The notes under the pieces were generated by a model, which saw nothing but the letters and a program-made list of their open reading frames with translations, was not told the origin of the DNA and did not search any database. Below are positions 1 through 9,190 of a stretch of 64,000 nt of DNA, in pieces; within the stretch, counting starts at the first letter, position 1, and the number at the start of each line of letters is the position of its first letter. Source of the stretch: Prevotellaceae bacterium UBA4372 (lineage in GTDB: Bacteria > Bacteroidota > Bacteroidia > Bacteroidales > Bacteroidaceae). Both the position numbers and the translations under genes were made by a program. The stretch is taken from assembly GCA_002391275.1 (NCBI GenBank), contig DGSC01000058.1, positions 1-64,000 on the forward strand. The letters run 5' to 3'.

Positions 1-52
1 GGACGGCAAGGAGTAGAAAAGAGGATTGCAATATAAAAAACGGCATACGGCT

Positions 53-2164
53 ATGCAATGTACAGTATATATAAAGTCAATAAAGAGTAGAAAAGAAAGG
101 ACCAGTGCTCTGGGCTTGGGCGAACTGATAAAGGAGCTCCAAGCTGATGGTAAAAGGAAGATGACGGTGGAAGCGTTGCGACGTGAAGTCAGCGACCTTC
201 CACCGTCGTTACATTGGCGCAACATAGACCTACTGCCGCGGGTTTGTGTAGCCCAGGAAACGTTACGCAAGCGCAATGGTGTGATTCAGAACAAATACAA
301 CGGCGTCGTGATGCTGGACGTGGGCAACATAGACAGCCTGCGCGAAGCCGACGAGGTGAAAGGCAAGGCAGCAGCCTGGCCTACGACACTGGCCACCTTC
401 GTGGGCTCAAGCGGCAGAAGCGTGAAGATATTGGTCTCTGGAGCCTACGACGACGGGAGTCTGCCCACCGACGAGGACGCCGCAGCAGTATTCCACAAAG
501 CGCTCTACCTGGAGACGGCCCGCGTCTATGCCACCCTGCTGCAACGGCCGTTACGCACGCGTAAGGCGGAGCCTACCGAGAGCTTCAGGTGGACCTACGA
601 CCCTACGGCCTTCTTCAACGCCGATGCCATGCCCGTGAGGATAAGCTTGCGCAATGCAAGGACCGACAATACATCCGCAAATCTTGCCGCACACGTTTAT
701 GCACCGACTTCTAATGTGCCGACGCCGGAGAACAATAAGAATGCCCGCCGCCGATTCGCCACAGCGTTCGCACAAGCTGATGAAAAGATTGGCGATGAAC
801 AGCTTACGCAGGAAGAAGAGCTGAACATAGTGGCCGCCGAAGCCTTCACGCTGGGCCTCCCCTTAGAGGAAACCATACGACAAGCTATCGTAAGCATGCA
901 CTGGCACGACATGGGACGCGAAGCCATACGCGCAACCATCGAGAGCATATACCTTGAGAAAGGAGCACCGGACAAGTCGAAACACAGCCGGTCGATGCAG
1001 GAGTTGTCCGCACAGCTACAAACGTTCATGACCACACACTACGACCTTCGCTTCAACGAACTCACGAACGGCGTAGAATGGCGCACAAACAACTCAGCAT
1101 CATACACCTTTGAGCCTCTCGATTCGCGTGTAATGAACACGATGATACAAGCTTGCCACGAGAACGGCATCGAGGTGTTTGACCGCGACATGAAGCGTTA
1201 CCTCGGCTCCACACGTGTGCGCAATTACAATGCTGCGCAGGCTTACCTCAAGGAAGTGCGGGGCTGTTGGGACGGACACACCGACTATATAGGAGCCCTG
1301 GCCGAGCGTGTGCCTTGCCGCAACCCGCATTGGAAGGAGTGGTTCCACACATGGTTTCTGGGCATGGTGGCACAATGGGACGGATGGAACACCATCTACG
1401 GCAACGCCACGGTTCCCTTGCTGATCGGCACCCAAGGTTGCGGAAAAAGCACCTTCGGACAGTTGCTGCTGCCGCCCGAACTCAGAGAGACAGGCTACCG
1501 CGAACTGGTGGACTTCACCAGCAAACAAGACGCAGAACGAATGACAGCCTTTTCACTCCTGATCAACCTGGACGAGTTCAATCAAATCAGCGAAAAAACT
1601 CAACAGGGATTTCTCAAGAACCTCATCCAGAAAAGTAGCATCAAAGGCCGAAGACCATATAGCAGCACGACACAGACGATGCCGCGCTACGCTTCGTTCA
1701 TTGCAACGACAAATTTCCCGGACGTCCTGAGCGACCCTTCCGGCTCGCGCCGTTTTCTCGTAGCAGACGTTCGAAACGGCTCCGTAATAAACAATAAACC
1801 ACCATTTTACTATGACAAAGTCTATGCTCAGGCTTTGAGCGAACTTGAAAACGGACGGCGACATTATTTTACCGCCGACGAAGTGAACGAGATAGAGCAA
1901 TACAACGCCCAATTCACTTCCATGCGCGTTGAGATAAGCACCTTCCTGGATGTCTTTGAGCCGCTCGCCGAATGGGAAGAAGGAGCTAAAAAGATGAAAG
2001 TTTCCGACATCGCCAAAGCCGTTTCTCGTCACACTGGATACACCTACAGCGAGGGAGGGCTGAGGATGCTTGGTCGCTGGCTGACCAGCGAAGCCAAGGC
2101 CGGGCGCGTAAAGAAATCGGCAAGCAACGGAACGGCCGTTTACGTGGTTCGCGAAAACTTTTAA
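53..2164 (+). CDS. VapE/VirE-type primase-helicase (BT4734-like N-terminal domain)
   Basis: About 703 residues. The N-terminal part (MQCTVYIKSIKSRK...) resembles the BT4734/VirE N-terminal domain found in Bacteroidetes island proteins. The C-terminal half is a VirE-type P-loop ATPase: Walker A GTQGCGKST near residue 465, an acidic Walker B-like strand LLINLDEF, and a sensor-like ATTNFPDVL followed by SGSRRFLV. Such proteins are thought to act as primase/helicases for mobile elements or as island-encoded replication proteins. I placed the start at the ATG at 53, where the family-like sequence begins; an in-frame TTG at 26 would add nine residues. The next gene is unrelated lipid A biosynthesis, so this is probably the right edge of an island, but the rest of it is outside the window. 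Confidence 0.8.
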   Translation: MQCTVYIKSIKSRKERTSALGLGELIKELQADGKRKMTVEALRREVSDLPPSLHWRNIDLLPRVCVAQETLRKRNGVIQNKYNGVVMLDVGNIDSLREADEVKGKAAAWPTTLATFVGSSGRSVKILVSGAYDDGSLPTDEDAAAVFHKALYLETARVYATLLQRPLRTRKAEPTESFRWTYDPTAFFNADAMPVRISLRNARTDNTSANLAAHVYAPTSNVPTPENNKNARRRFATAFAQADEKIGDEQLTQEEELNIVAAEAFTLGLPLEETIRQAIVSMHWHDMGREAIRATIESIYLEKGAPDKSKHSRSMQELSAQLQTFMTTHYDLRFNELTNGVEWRTNNSASYTFEPLDSRVMNTMIQACHENGIEVFDRDMKRYLGSTRVRNYNAAQAYLKEVRGCWDGHTDYIGALAERVPCRNPHWKEWFHTWFLGMVAQWDGWNTIYGNATVPLLIGTQGCGKSTFGQLLLPPELRETGYRELVDFTSKQDAERMTAFSLLINLDEFNQISEKTQQGFLKNLIQKSSIKGRRPYSSTTQTMPRYASFIATTNFPDVLSDPSGSRRFLVADVRNGSVINNKPPFYYDKVYAQALSELENGRRHYFTADEVNEIEQYNAQFTSMRVEISTFLDVFEPLAEWEEGAKKMKVSDIAKAVSRHTGYTYSEGGLRMLGRWLTSEAKAGRVKKSASNGTAVYVVRENF

Positions 2165-2275
2165 ACCAGAACACTACCGGAGTAAAGCTGTCAAACAGAC
2201 CGCTAAAAACAAATAAAATGTGCGCACGCGCGCAAAATATATGGGCAAAGAGTAGGTGATGTCAATCATTATTAC

Positions 2276-2283
2276 TATCTTTG
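2276..2283 (+). promoter_or_regulatory. Bacteroidetes -7 box upstream of lpxD
   Basis: TATCTTTG matches the TAnnTTTG consensus of the primary Bacteroidetes sigma factor and lies 34 bases before the lpxD ATG. I find no clear TTG at the expected -33 distance. The ten bases AAAGAGTAGG at 2247-2256 recur upstream of the GH43-like gene (11032-11041), although at a different distance from the -7 box. Confidence 0.45.
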
Positions 2284-2316
2284 CAGCCGCAAAAAAATAA
2301 GCATAGCAAAAAAATA

Positions 2317-3360
2317 ATGGAATTTACAGCACAACAGATAGCCCAATATCTCGGTGGCACAGTGGAAGGCCGTGCCGACGCGAGCGTCCACACCTTCGCT
2401 AAAATTGAGGAAGGCGTGGAGGGTGCCCTCTCGTTCTACTACGATCCCAAATTTGAGCCTTACGTCTACCAGACGCTCTCGTCGATAGTGCTTGTGCCCT
2501 CGTCGTTTCAGCCGTCGCAACCCGTGAAGCCCACCTTAGTGCGCGTCGACGATCCCCGCATGGCTGTAGCTCGACTGATGACCCTGGTAGAAAGCATGAA
2601 GCCCAAGCGCTCGGGCATCGACCCGCAAGCTTCGGTGGCACCCACGGCAAAGATAGGCAAGGACGTCTACATCGCTCCCTTCGTTGTTGTCGAGGAGGGT
2701 GCAGAGATAGGCAATGGAACACAACTCTACAGCCATGTGACCGTAAGCACAGGCGCCAAGATAGGCGACAACTGTACACTCTACCCCAACGTCACCGTGT
2801 ATCACGACTGCATCGTTGGCAACCGTTGCATCCTACATGCCGGCGCCGTGGTAGGTGCCGACGGCTTTGGCTTTGCGCCCAACGCCGACGGCTACGAGAA
2901 AATACCTCAAATAGGCATAGCTGTGCTTGAGGACGACGTAGAGCTTGGCGCCAACAGCTGTGTTGACCGCGCCGTCATGGGCAAGACTATCGTGCACCGT
3001 GGCGTAAAGATCGACAACCTCGTGCAAATCGGCCACAACGTAGAGGTCAAGAGCAACACCGTGCTCTGTGCACAAGTGGGCATAGCCGGCTCGACGACCG
3101 TAGGCGAATGGTGTACCTTCACCGGCCAGGTGGGCATAGCCGGTCACATCAGCGTAGCCGACCACACCACCATCGGCGCTCAGAGCGGCGTGCCAGGCAA
3201 CATACGCAAGCCCGGACAAACCCTTATGGGCTATCCCGCCATTGACTCGAAACTGTGGTTGCGCTCGTCGGCCGTGGCAAAGAGCCTGCCCGACATGGCT
3301 GTAGAACTGCGACAGCTGCGCAAGGAGCTTGAAGCCATGAAAGCCAAGCTCGGGGAGTGA
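2317..3360 (+). CDS. lpxD: UDP-3-O-(3-hydroxyacyl)glucosamine N-acyltransferase LpxD
   Basis: Third step of lipid A synthesis: it transfers a 3-hydroxyacyl chain from acyl carrier protein to the 2-amino group of UDP-3-O-acylglucosamine, in the cytoplasm. The protein has 347 residues, close to E. coli LpxD. An N-terminal uridine-binding domain (MEFTAQQIAQYLGGTVEGRA) precedes a left-handed beta-helix of hexapeptide repeats. The catalytic histidine sits in LVQIGHNV at about residue 240. The start is the ATG at 2317; an upstream in-frame TTG at 2281 overlaps the -7 promoter box and would add twelve non-homologous residues. It heads the lpxD-lpxC-lpxA cluster and is followed immediately by lpxC. 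Confidence 0.96.
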   Translation: MEFTAQQIAQYLGGTVEGRADASVHTFAKIEEGVEGALSFYYDPKFEPYVYQTLSSIVLVPSSFQPSQPVKPTLVRVDDPRMAVARLMTLVESMKPKRSGIDPQASVAPTAKIGKDVYIAPFVVVEEGAEIGNGTQLYSHVTVSTGAKIGDNCTLYPNVTVYHDCIVGNRCILHAGAVVGADGFGFAPNADGYEKIPQIGIAVLEDDVELGANSCVDRAVMGKTIVHRGVKIDNLVQIGHNVEVKSNTVLCAQVGIAGSTTVGEWCTFTGQVGIAGHISVADHTTIGAQSGVPGNIRKPGQTLMGYPAIDSKLWLRSSAVAKSLPDMAVELRQLRKELEAMKAKLGE

Positions 3361-3419
3361 CGCCGACCCCAGCAGTGATTCCACAAAATAATTACGCATC
3401 AGAAACATACGATATCATA

Positions 3420-4331
3420 GTGAAACAAAACACACTACGCAACAGCTTTACCCTGCAAGGCAAAGGCCTGCACACAGGCCTCAAACTCACGGTAACGTTC
3501 AACCCCGCACCCGAGAACCACGGATATAAAGTCCAACGCATAGACCTCCCCGGTCAGCCCATCATCGACGCCATAGCTGAAAATGTCGTAGAGACGACAC
3601 GCGGCACCGTGCTCGCCATTGGCGAAGCGCGCTGCAGCACCATAGAGCATGCCATGGCCGCCCTCTATGCCCTGGGCGTAGACAACTGCCTGCTGCAGGT
3701 CGATGGCCCCGAAGTGCCCATCCTCGACGGCTCGGCAGAGATTTACGTCGAGAACATCATGCGCGTGGGCATCGTGGAGCAAGAGGCTGAGCGCGAATAC
3801 ATAGTCATCAGCAAGGAGCTGAAGGTGGAGGACGAACGTACAGGCTCGTCGCTGGCCATAGAGCCTTCCGACGGTTTTGGCATCACGGCCACCATAGCCT
3901 TCCCTGGCAAAGTGCTCAGCAACCAGACCGCAAAGCTTACCGACCTGCAGCAGTTCACCGACGACATCGCTGCCGCACGTACTTTCTGTTTCGTGCGTGA
4001 AGTGGAAATGATGCTGGCTGCCGGACTCATCAAGGGCGGCGACCTCGACAACGCCATCGTCATCTACGAGCAAGAGAAGACGCAGGCTGAGCTCGACGTA
4101 CTGGCCGACCGCATCGGAGCCCAACATCACGACGCGTCAGAGTTAGGCTACATTCAGACAAAGCCCCTGATGTGGGACAACGAGCCCGCACGCCACAAAC
4201 TCCTCGACATCATCGGCGACATGGCACTCGTAGGCCGACGTATCCACGGACACATCACCGCCACACGCCCCGGCCACACCATCAACAACCGCTTCGCACG
4301 CCTGCTGCGCCAAGAGTTGGCAAAAGCGTAA
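3420..4331 (+). CDS. lpxC: UDP-3-O-acyl-N-acetylglucosamine deacetylase LpxC, without the usual FabZ fusion
   Basis: Zinc-dependent deacetylase, the committed step of lipid A synthesis. The zinc and catalytic residues are visible: EHAMAAL, then RHKLLDIIGD, then TRPGHTINN near the C-terminus. I start it at the GTG at 3420 (VKQNTLRNSF), which lines up with the usual Bacteroidetes N-terminus. A GTG at 3357 that overlaps the lpxD stop would add 21 residues and allow translational coupling. The protein stops about 303 residues in, directly after FARLLRQELAKA, so it has the length of stand-alone LpxC. In most Bacteroidetes this gene continues into a FabZ dehydratase domain (about 460 residues in all); here that half is absent and a short duplicated spacer leads to lpxA. 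Confidence 0.95.
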   Translation: MKQNTLRNSFTLQGKGLHTGLKLTVTFNPAPENHGYKVQRIDLPGQPIIDAIAENVVETTRGTVLAIGEARCSTIEHAMAALYALGVDNCLLQVDGPEVPILDGSAEIYVENIMRVGIVEQEAEREYIVISKELKVEDERTGSSLAIEPSDGFGITATIAFPGKVLSNQTAKLTDLQQFTDDIAAARTFCFVREVEMMLAAGLIKGGDLDNAIVIYEQEKTQAELDVLADRIGAQHHDASELGYIQTKPLMWDNEPARHKLLDIIGDMALVGRRIHGHITATRPGHTINNRFARLLRQELAKA

Positions 4332-4336
4332 ACCCC

Positions 4337-4364
4337 ATTCGTCATTCATCATTCGTCATTCATC
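4337..4364. repeat. 14-bp tandem duplicate between lpxC and lpxA
   Basis: The unit ATTCGTCATTCATC occurs twice head to tail, followed by a T-rich tract. It occupies the spacer where the FabZ half of LpxC would normally be encoded. A different 14-bp unit, also in two copies, sits at 44661-44688. Confidence 0.8.
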
Positions 4365-4387
4365 ATTTTTCATCTTTCACATAAAAC

Positions 4388-5158
4388 ATGATCAGCCCTT
4401 TAGCATATATACATCCCGAAGCCAAGATTGGCGAGAACGTTGAAATAGGCCCCTTCTGCTACATCGACCGCGGTGTGGAGATTGGCGACAACAACACGCT
4501 GATGAACAGCGTAACCATCCTTTATGGTGCGCGCATCGGAAACGGCAACATCTTCCATCCGGGATGTGTCATCAGCGGTGTACCCCAAGACCTCAAGTTC
4601 CGCGGCGAAGACACTCTCGCCATCATTGGCGACAACAATAAGATCCGCGAGAACGTAACCATCAACCGAGGCACTGCATCCAAGGGTAAGACCGTAGTAG
4701 GAAGCGGCAACCTGCTCATGGAAGGCTGCCACATCGCGCACGACGACGTCGTAGGCAACGATGTCATCATCGGCAACTGCACCAAGCTCGCAGGAGAAGT
4801 GACCGTCGACGACCACGCCATCCTCTCGGCCTGCGTGCTCGTACACCAGTTCTGCCGCATCGGAGGCTATACAATGGTGGGCGGAGGCACAGGCACGCCA
4901 CAAAGCATATTGCCCTACACAATCTGCGCACGCCACCCGGCAACTTACTGCGGCCTCAACATCGTAGGACTGCGTAGACGAGGCTTCGAGCGAGACGTCA
5001 TCAACACCATCCACGAAGCCTACCGAATCATCTTCCAAGGCGGACTCGCACTGACCGACGCCCTGGAAATGATCAAGAAAGAATTGCCTCAGACCGACGA
5101 GATCAAGTACATACTCGACTTCATCGAAGACACCAAGCAACGCGGATTCGTACATTGA
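4388..5158 (+). CDS. lpxA: UDP-N-acetylglucosamine O-acyltransferase LpxA
   Basis: First step of lipid A synthesis: acylates the 3-hydroxyl of UDP-GlcNAc from 3-hydroxyacyl-ACP. The 256 residues form a left-handed beta-helix of hexapeptide repeats (IGENVEIGPFCYIDRGVEIG and so on) and a helical C-terminal domain. The HIAHD motif holds the expected catalytic histidine at about residue 118, and VPQDLKFRGE matches the family. It follows lpxC after a 56-base repeat-containing spacer, and probably belongs to the same transcript. Confidence 0.96.
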   Translation: MISPLAYIHPEAKIGENVEIGPFCYIDRGVEIGDNNTLMNSVTILYGARIGNGNIFHPGCVISGVPQDLKFRGEDTLAIIGDNNKIRENVTINRGTASKGKTVVGSGNLLMEGCHIAHDDVVGNDVIIGNCTKLAGEVTVDDHAILSACVLVHQFCRIGGYTMVGGGTGTPQSILPYTICARHPATYCGLNIVGLRRRGFERDVINTIHEAYRIIFQGGLALTDALEMIKKELPQTDEIKYILDFIEDTKQRGFVH

Positions 5159-5252
5159 TTTGACGGTTTCATAATCCCACGATGCAAAGATGTACAAAGT
5201 CGGGAATCAGGAATGGGGTAATCACCCAATCGTAAAATCGTAATAAATAGCC

Positions 5253-5798
5253 ATGTTATACACCATTATAGTTGTTAGCCCCGAAGTGGAAGATTTCGTC
5301 ATTGAACTGCAGATAGAGTCCGATGCCACCTTTGCTGATCTCCACGACCTCATCCGAAAATCATGCTCGTGGGGTAAGCACAAGCCTTCGACCTTCTATG
5401 TCTGCGACGAACGATGGAGACGAGAACGCGCCATCCCCGAGAAGAGCTTTGAGGACGACACGATGGACGAAGTGGAACTGGGCGATTTGTTAGACGATGA
5501 AGGCCAGCGCATGCAATATATCTTCGATGCCGAGGAGGGACGTGGATTGCTACTCGAAGTGTCGCACATCAGCTATGGCAAACATATCAATGCACCGCTT
5601 TGTCTACGCCAACACGGAACAGCCCCCCTGCTGACCATTGAACGAAAAGAAGAGCCACAGCCAAAGACCAACGAGCAACTGCTTGCAGAGCTCAATGCTG
5701 CCGCCTTGACCGATGACGACGACATGGAACCCACCGACGACGAACTCTTCGACATAGAGGAAATAGATCTTGAAGGTTTTGATTTCACCGAAGAATGA
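5253..5798 (+). CDS. pRiA4b ORF-3-like (IS1096 TnpR-like) acidic protein
   Basis: 181 residues. The fold-level pattern of the plasmid pRiA4b ORF-3 family is visible in [14 protein letters not shown], then FYVCDERW, and the [15 protein letters not shown] segment. The C-terminal 40 residues are strongly acidic ([20 protein letters not shown]). The biochemical role of this family is unknown; despite the name there is no transposase here. It sits between lpxA and miaA, as I recall for related genomes, and its stop overlaps the miaA start (ATGA), so the two are likely translationally coupled. Confidence 0.75.
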   Translation: MLYTIIVVSPEVEDFVIELQIESDATFADLHDLIRKSCSWGKHKPSTFYVCDERWRRERAIPEKSFEDDTMDEVELGDLLDDEGQRMQYIFDAEEGRGLLLEVSHISYGKHINAPLCLRQHGTAPLLTIERKEEPQPKTNEQLLAELNAAALTDDDDMEPTDDELFDIEEIDLEGFDFTEE

Positions 5799-6706
5799 AA
5801 ACCCTTGTTGTTCTTCTCGGACCCACAGCCGTAGGCAAGACAGAGCTTGCCATAGCGCTGGCAGAACATCTCGGATGCCCTATCATCAACGCTGACAGCA
5901 GACAGCTATATAAAGACCTGAAAATAGGGACGGCCGCACCTACAGAACAGCAGCTCAAGCGTGTGCAGCATTTCTTCGTTGGCATATTAGCCACCAATGA
6001 CTACTACAGCGCCGCGCGCTACGAAACAGAAGTGTTGGGCCTCACCGAAAAACTCTTTTGCGAACATGACACATTGCTGCTCACAGGAGGCTCTATGTTA
6101 TATATCGACGCCGTCTGCAAAGGCATTGACGGCATACCAACGATTCACGAGGAGACGCGAAGCCTCATGCGCCAACGCCTTAACGACGAAGGGCTGGAAA
6201 AACTCGCACAAGAGCTGAAGCTGCTTGACCCGGAATACTATGCCACCGTAGACCTTAAGAATACCAAACGAATCGTTCATGCCCTTGAAGTGTGCTATCA
6301 AACAGGACGGACGTTTACAAGTTTCCGCACTGCTACTCGCAAGCAACGTCCCTTCAACATCCTGAAGATCGGGCTCAACAGGCCGCGTGCCGAACTTTTT
6401 GAACGCATAAACAAGCGCGTAGACCAGATGCTCGACGAAGGGCTCCTGGAGGAAGCACGCGCTCTTCTACCCTACCGCAGCGAAAATGCACTAAACACCG
6501 TGGGATATAAAGAGATGTTCCAGGTCTTAGACAACGCGTGGACGCTTGACTTTGCACGCGAACGTATGAAAAAGAACACGCGCGTGTACGCAAAGAAACA
6601 ATTAACGTGGTTTGCCCACGACAAGGAAATAAGATGGTTTCATCCCGACGAGCAAGACAAAATAACAAGCTACGTTGATCATGCAATCAATCCCTCAAAC
6701 ATATAA
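5795..6706 (+). CDS. miaA: tRNA dimethylallyltransferase MiaA
   Basis: Transfers a dimethylallyl group to N6 of A37 in tRNAs that read UNN codons. The 303 residues contain the P-loop GPTAVGKT near the N-terminus, the [16 protein letters not shown] substrate-binding segment with its catalytic Asp, LLTGGSMLY, and the C-terminal [11 protein letters not shown] motif. Its length is normal for the family. It overlaps the preceding gene by four bases (ATGA). Confidence 0.96.
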   Translation: MKTLVVLLGPTAVGKTELAIALAEHLGCPIINADSRQLYKDLKIGTAAPTEQQLKRVQHFFVGILATNDYYSAARYETEVLGLTEKLFCEHDTLLLTGGSMLYIDAVCKGIDGIPTIHEETRSLMRQRLNDEGLEKLAQELKLLDPEYYATVDLKNTKRIVHALEVCYQTGRTFTSFRTATRKQRPFNILKIGLNRPRAELFERINKRVDQMLDEGLLEEARALLPYRSENALNTVGYKEMFQVLDNAWTLDFARERMKKNTRVYAKKQLTWFAHDKEIRWFHPDEQDKITSYVDHAINPSNI

Positions 6707-6727
6707 ACAGCCCTATCCTCAACTACG

Positions 6728-9187
6728 ATGAATCGATTTAAGAACATCATACATCGCGCTTATGGCGGACCTTGGTACAAACGCATTATAGTGTGGTTTT
6801 GTACCATTATCATCACGATCTTACTCCTTCTCGTTGCCGTTGACATCAATTTCTTATGGCTATTCGGCCGTTCACCAGGTTTTAAGGAGATAGAAAATCC
6901 CACAACGAAGGAAGCCAGCGAAATATATTCCAGCGACAGCGTACTCATGGGACGGTTCTTCAACGAAAACCGGACACCAGTGAAGTTCAAGGAAATCAGC
7001 CCCATCATCGTACGGACCTTGATAGCCACCGAGGACGAACGTTTCTATCAGCACCATGGCGTTGACATTCCCGGACTATTTGCAGCAGTCAAAGACATCA
7101 TGCAAGGGAATGCCCGCGGCGCAAGCACCATCTCGCAACAGTTGGCCAAAAACCTCTTCCGTGTAAGAACACAATACAGCACAGGTCTTCTCGGGCATAT
7201 CCCCGGCGTTAAAATCTTAGTGCAGAAAGCGAAAGAATGGATTGTGGCGACGAAGCTCGAAATAGCGTTCTCGAAAGAGGAAATACTTACCATGTATTTC
7301 AACACCGTAGACTTCGGCTCTAACTCTTTCGGCATAAAGACGGCCGCACGAAAATATTTCGGAACAACGCCGCACGACTTGACCTACGAACAAGCGGCGA
7401 CCCTCGTAGGACTGCTAAAAGCAACGAGCACCTACAACCCAAGACGGCATCCGGCACGCTCCACCGAAAGGCGAAACGTGGTGCTGCAAAACCTCTTCGA
7501 CCACGGAGGAATAATCCTGCAAGGTGAATTGGCCACGCAAAAACAGCTCGACAGTCTGCAGGCCATACCGATGGGCGTCATCAAGAACTTTGAAGAAAGT
7601 TCGTTCGACGGCATAGCACCTTATATGCGTACACATCTGCAGGAATATATCGACCAACTGTGTGAAGACGGAAAGGTCATGGGGTATGAACACAACCACC
7701 TCGACCTCTACTCTGACGGTCTGAAAATCTATACGACCATCGACTCACGCATGCAACGCTATGCAGAAGAAGCAGCCAACAAACAGATGCGACACCTGCA
7801 AAAATTGTTTGACGAGCACTGGCGCGGCATGAACCCATGGCAGGATTCAAGATACAAAGAGATACCAGGTTTCGTAGAAAACATTTCTCACAAGACAGAA
7901 CGCTTCAAGTCGCTCAAGAAACGATTCCCCGACGACCCAGACAGCGTGAGATATTACATGAACCTGCCCCATAGGGTGAAGCTCTTCAGCTACGACGGCC
8001 CCATATACAGGGACATTTCTACCTTGGACTCCATCAGATACATGGTGAGTTTCCTGCATTGCGGTTTTGTAGCTATTGAACCAGACACACGACACGTCAA
8101 GGCATGGGTAGGCGACATTGATTTCCGTTTCTGGAACTACGACAAGGTAACAGCCCGACGGCAGCCCGGTTCAACATTCAAATTGTTTGTTTATACAGAG
8201 GCAATGAACAAAGGCCTCAAGCCCGTGGACAGACGAGTAGACAGCTACGTAGCCTACACCTCATCAAAACGGGGGAAAGTGCATCGATGGATTCCACGAA
8301 ACGCCAATGGCAGATATTCCGGAGCCAACATGATGCTGAAGACAGCCTTCGCACTCAGTGTCAATAGCATTGCCGTGAAGCTGGGCTACGAAGTGGGAAT
8401 ACACGATGTTGCTACGACGGCCCATGCCATGGGTATTGAATCGGAACTCGAGGAAGTGCCATCACTTTGCATCGGAGCATGCGAAGTGGCCCCACTCGAA
8501 ATAGTGAACGCTTACTGCACCGTTGCCAACGACGGCAAATACAGTGCCCCATGTCTGGTGACCAAAATCGTAGACCGCGATGGGCGCACGATATTCAGGG
8601 CTAAGACGAAGGATGCACAGGCCATTCCCTATCGCTCGGCATTCATGATGCAGCAAATGCTCAAAGGAGGCCTTACAACACGTGGAGGCACTTCGCAAGC
8701 AATGTGGCAATATCTCAACCCCGTAAGAGGGAAGTTAGATTTTGGCGGCAAGACGGGTACTACCAACAACAACTCTGATGCCTGGTATATGGCCGTGACA
8801 CCTAAATTAGTCGCTGGCGCTTGGGTAGGAGGCGAATATAGAAGCATACATTTCCGCTCCGGGGCCCTCGGTCAGGGTAGCCGTACAGCTTTGCCGATCT
8901 GCGGCATCTTCATATCTAAATTGCTGCAAGATCCACGCTTCGAGAAATATATAGCTAAATTCCCACCACCAACAGAAGAAATAGACAAGAAAGATTACGA
9001 GGGATGGGGAGACTACTCGCCAAGAGCAACCTTCAGCGTAGATAGCCTGCACAAACTCGGACCTATGGAAGGGGTTGGAATGGGCAGCTCAAACAGCAAC
9101 GCCGAAGGACAAGCCAATAGCACTCCAGCCCCAAGCAATGCTGCAGCTCCACAACAGTCTGCCGACACGCGAGGGACAGCACAATAA
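6728..9187 (+). CDS. mrcA: Class A penicillin-binding protein (PBP1A-type, GT51 plus transpeptidase)
   Basis: Bifunctional peptidoglycan synthase of 819 residues anchored by one N-terminal membrane segment (about residues 18-45). The glycosyltransferase domain carries ATEDERFYQHHGVD with the catalytic Glu at about 102, and GASTISQQLAKNLF. The transpeptidase domain has the active-site motif PGSTFKLF (Ser at about 482), an SVNS motif and KTGTT. The C-terminal tail is low-complexity, rich in Ser, Asn, Ala and Gln. It starts 21 bases after miaA and ends three bases before the helicase gene, so these genes probably share a transcript. Confidence 0.95.
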   Translation: MNRFKNIIHRAYGGPWYKRIIVWFCTIIITILLLLVAVDINFLWLFGRSPGFKEIENPTTKEASEIYSSDSVLMGRFFNENRTPVKFKEISPIIVRTLIATEDERFYQHHGVDIPGLFAAVKDIMQGNARGASTISQQLAKNLFRVRTQYSTGLLGHIPGVKILVQKAKEWIVATKLEIAFSKEEILTMYFNTVDFGSNSFGIKTAARKYFGTTPHDLTYEQAATLVGLLKATSTYNPRRHPARSTERRNVVLQNLFDHGGIILQGELATQKQLDSLQAIPMGVIKNFEESSFDGIAPYMRTHLQEYIDQLCEDGKVMGYEHNHLDLYSDGLKIYTTIDSRMQRYAEEAANKQMRHLQKLFDEHWRGMNPWQDSRYKEIPGFVENISHKTERFKSLKKRFPDDPDSVRYYMNLPHRVKLFSYDGPIYRDISTLDSIRYMVSFLHCGFVAIEPDTRHVKAWVGDIDFRFWNYDKVTARRQPGSTFKLFVYTEAMNKGLKPVDRRVDSYVAYTSSKRGKVHRWIPRNANGRYSGANMMLKTAFALSVNSIAVKLGYEVGIHDVATTAHAMGIESELEEVPSLCIGACEVAPLEIVNAYCTVANDGKYSAPCLVTKIVDRDGRTIFRAKTKDAQAIPYRSAFMMQQMLKGGLTTRGGTSQAMWQYLNPVRGKLDFGGKTGTTNNNSDAWYMAVTPKLVAGAWVGGEYRSIHFRSGALGQGSRTALPICGIFISKLLQDPRFEKYIAKFPPPTEEIDKKDYEGWGDYSPRATFSVDSLHKLGPMEGVGMGSSNSNAEGQANSTPAPSNAAAPQQSADTRGTAQ

Positions 9188-9190
9188 GCT

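Noticed and set aside
2220..2236. Alternating purine-pyrimidine run (TGTGCGCACGCGCGC) as a possible Z-DNA element
   Set aside because: Short, single, and in a normal intergenic spacer; nothing else supports a function.
5253..5798. Transposon passenger gene indicating a mobile element
   Set aside because: Although the family name mentions IS1096 TnpR, the gene is embedded between lpxA and miaA with a coupled start and no transposase or terminal repeats.
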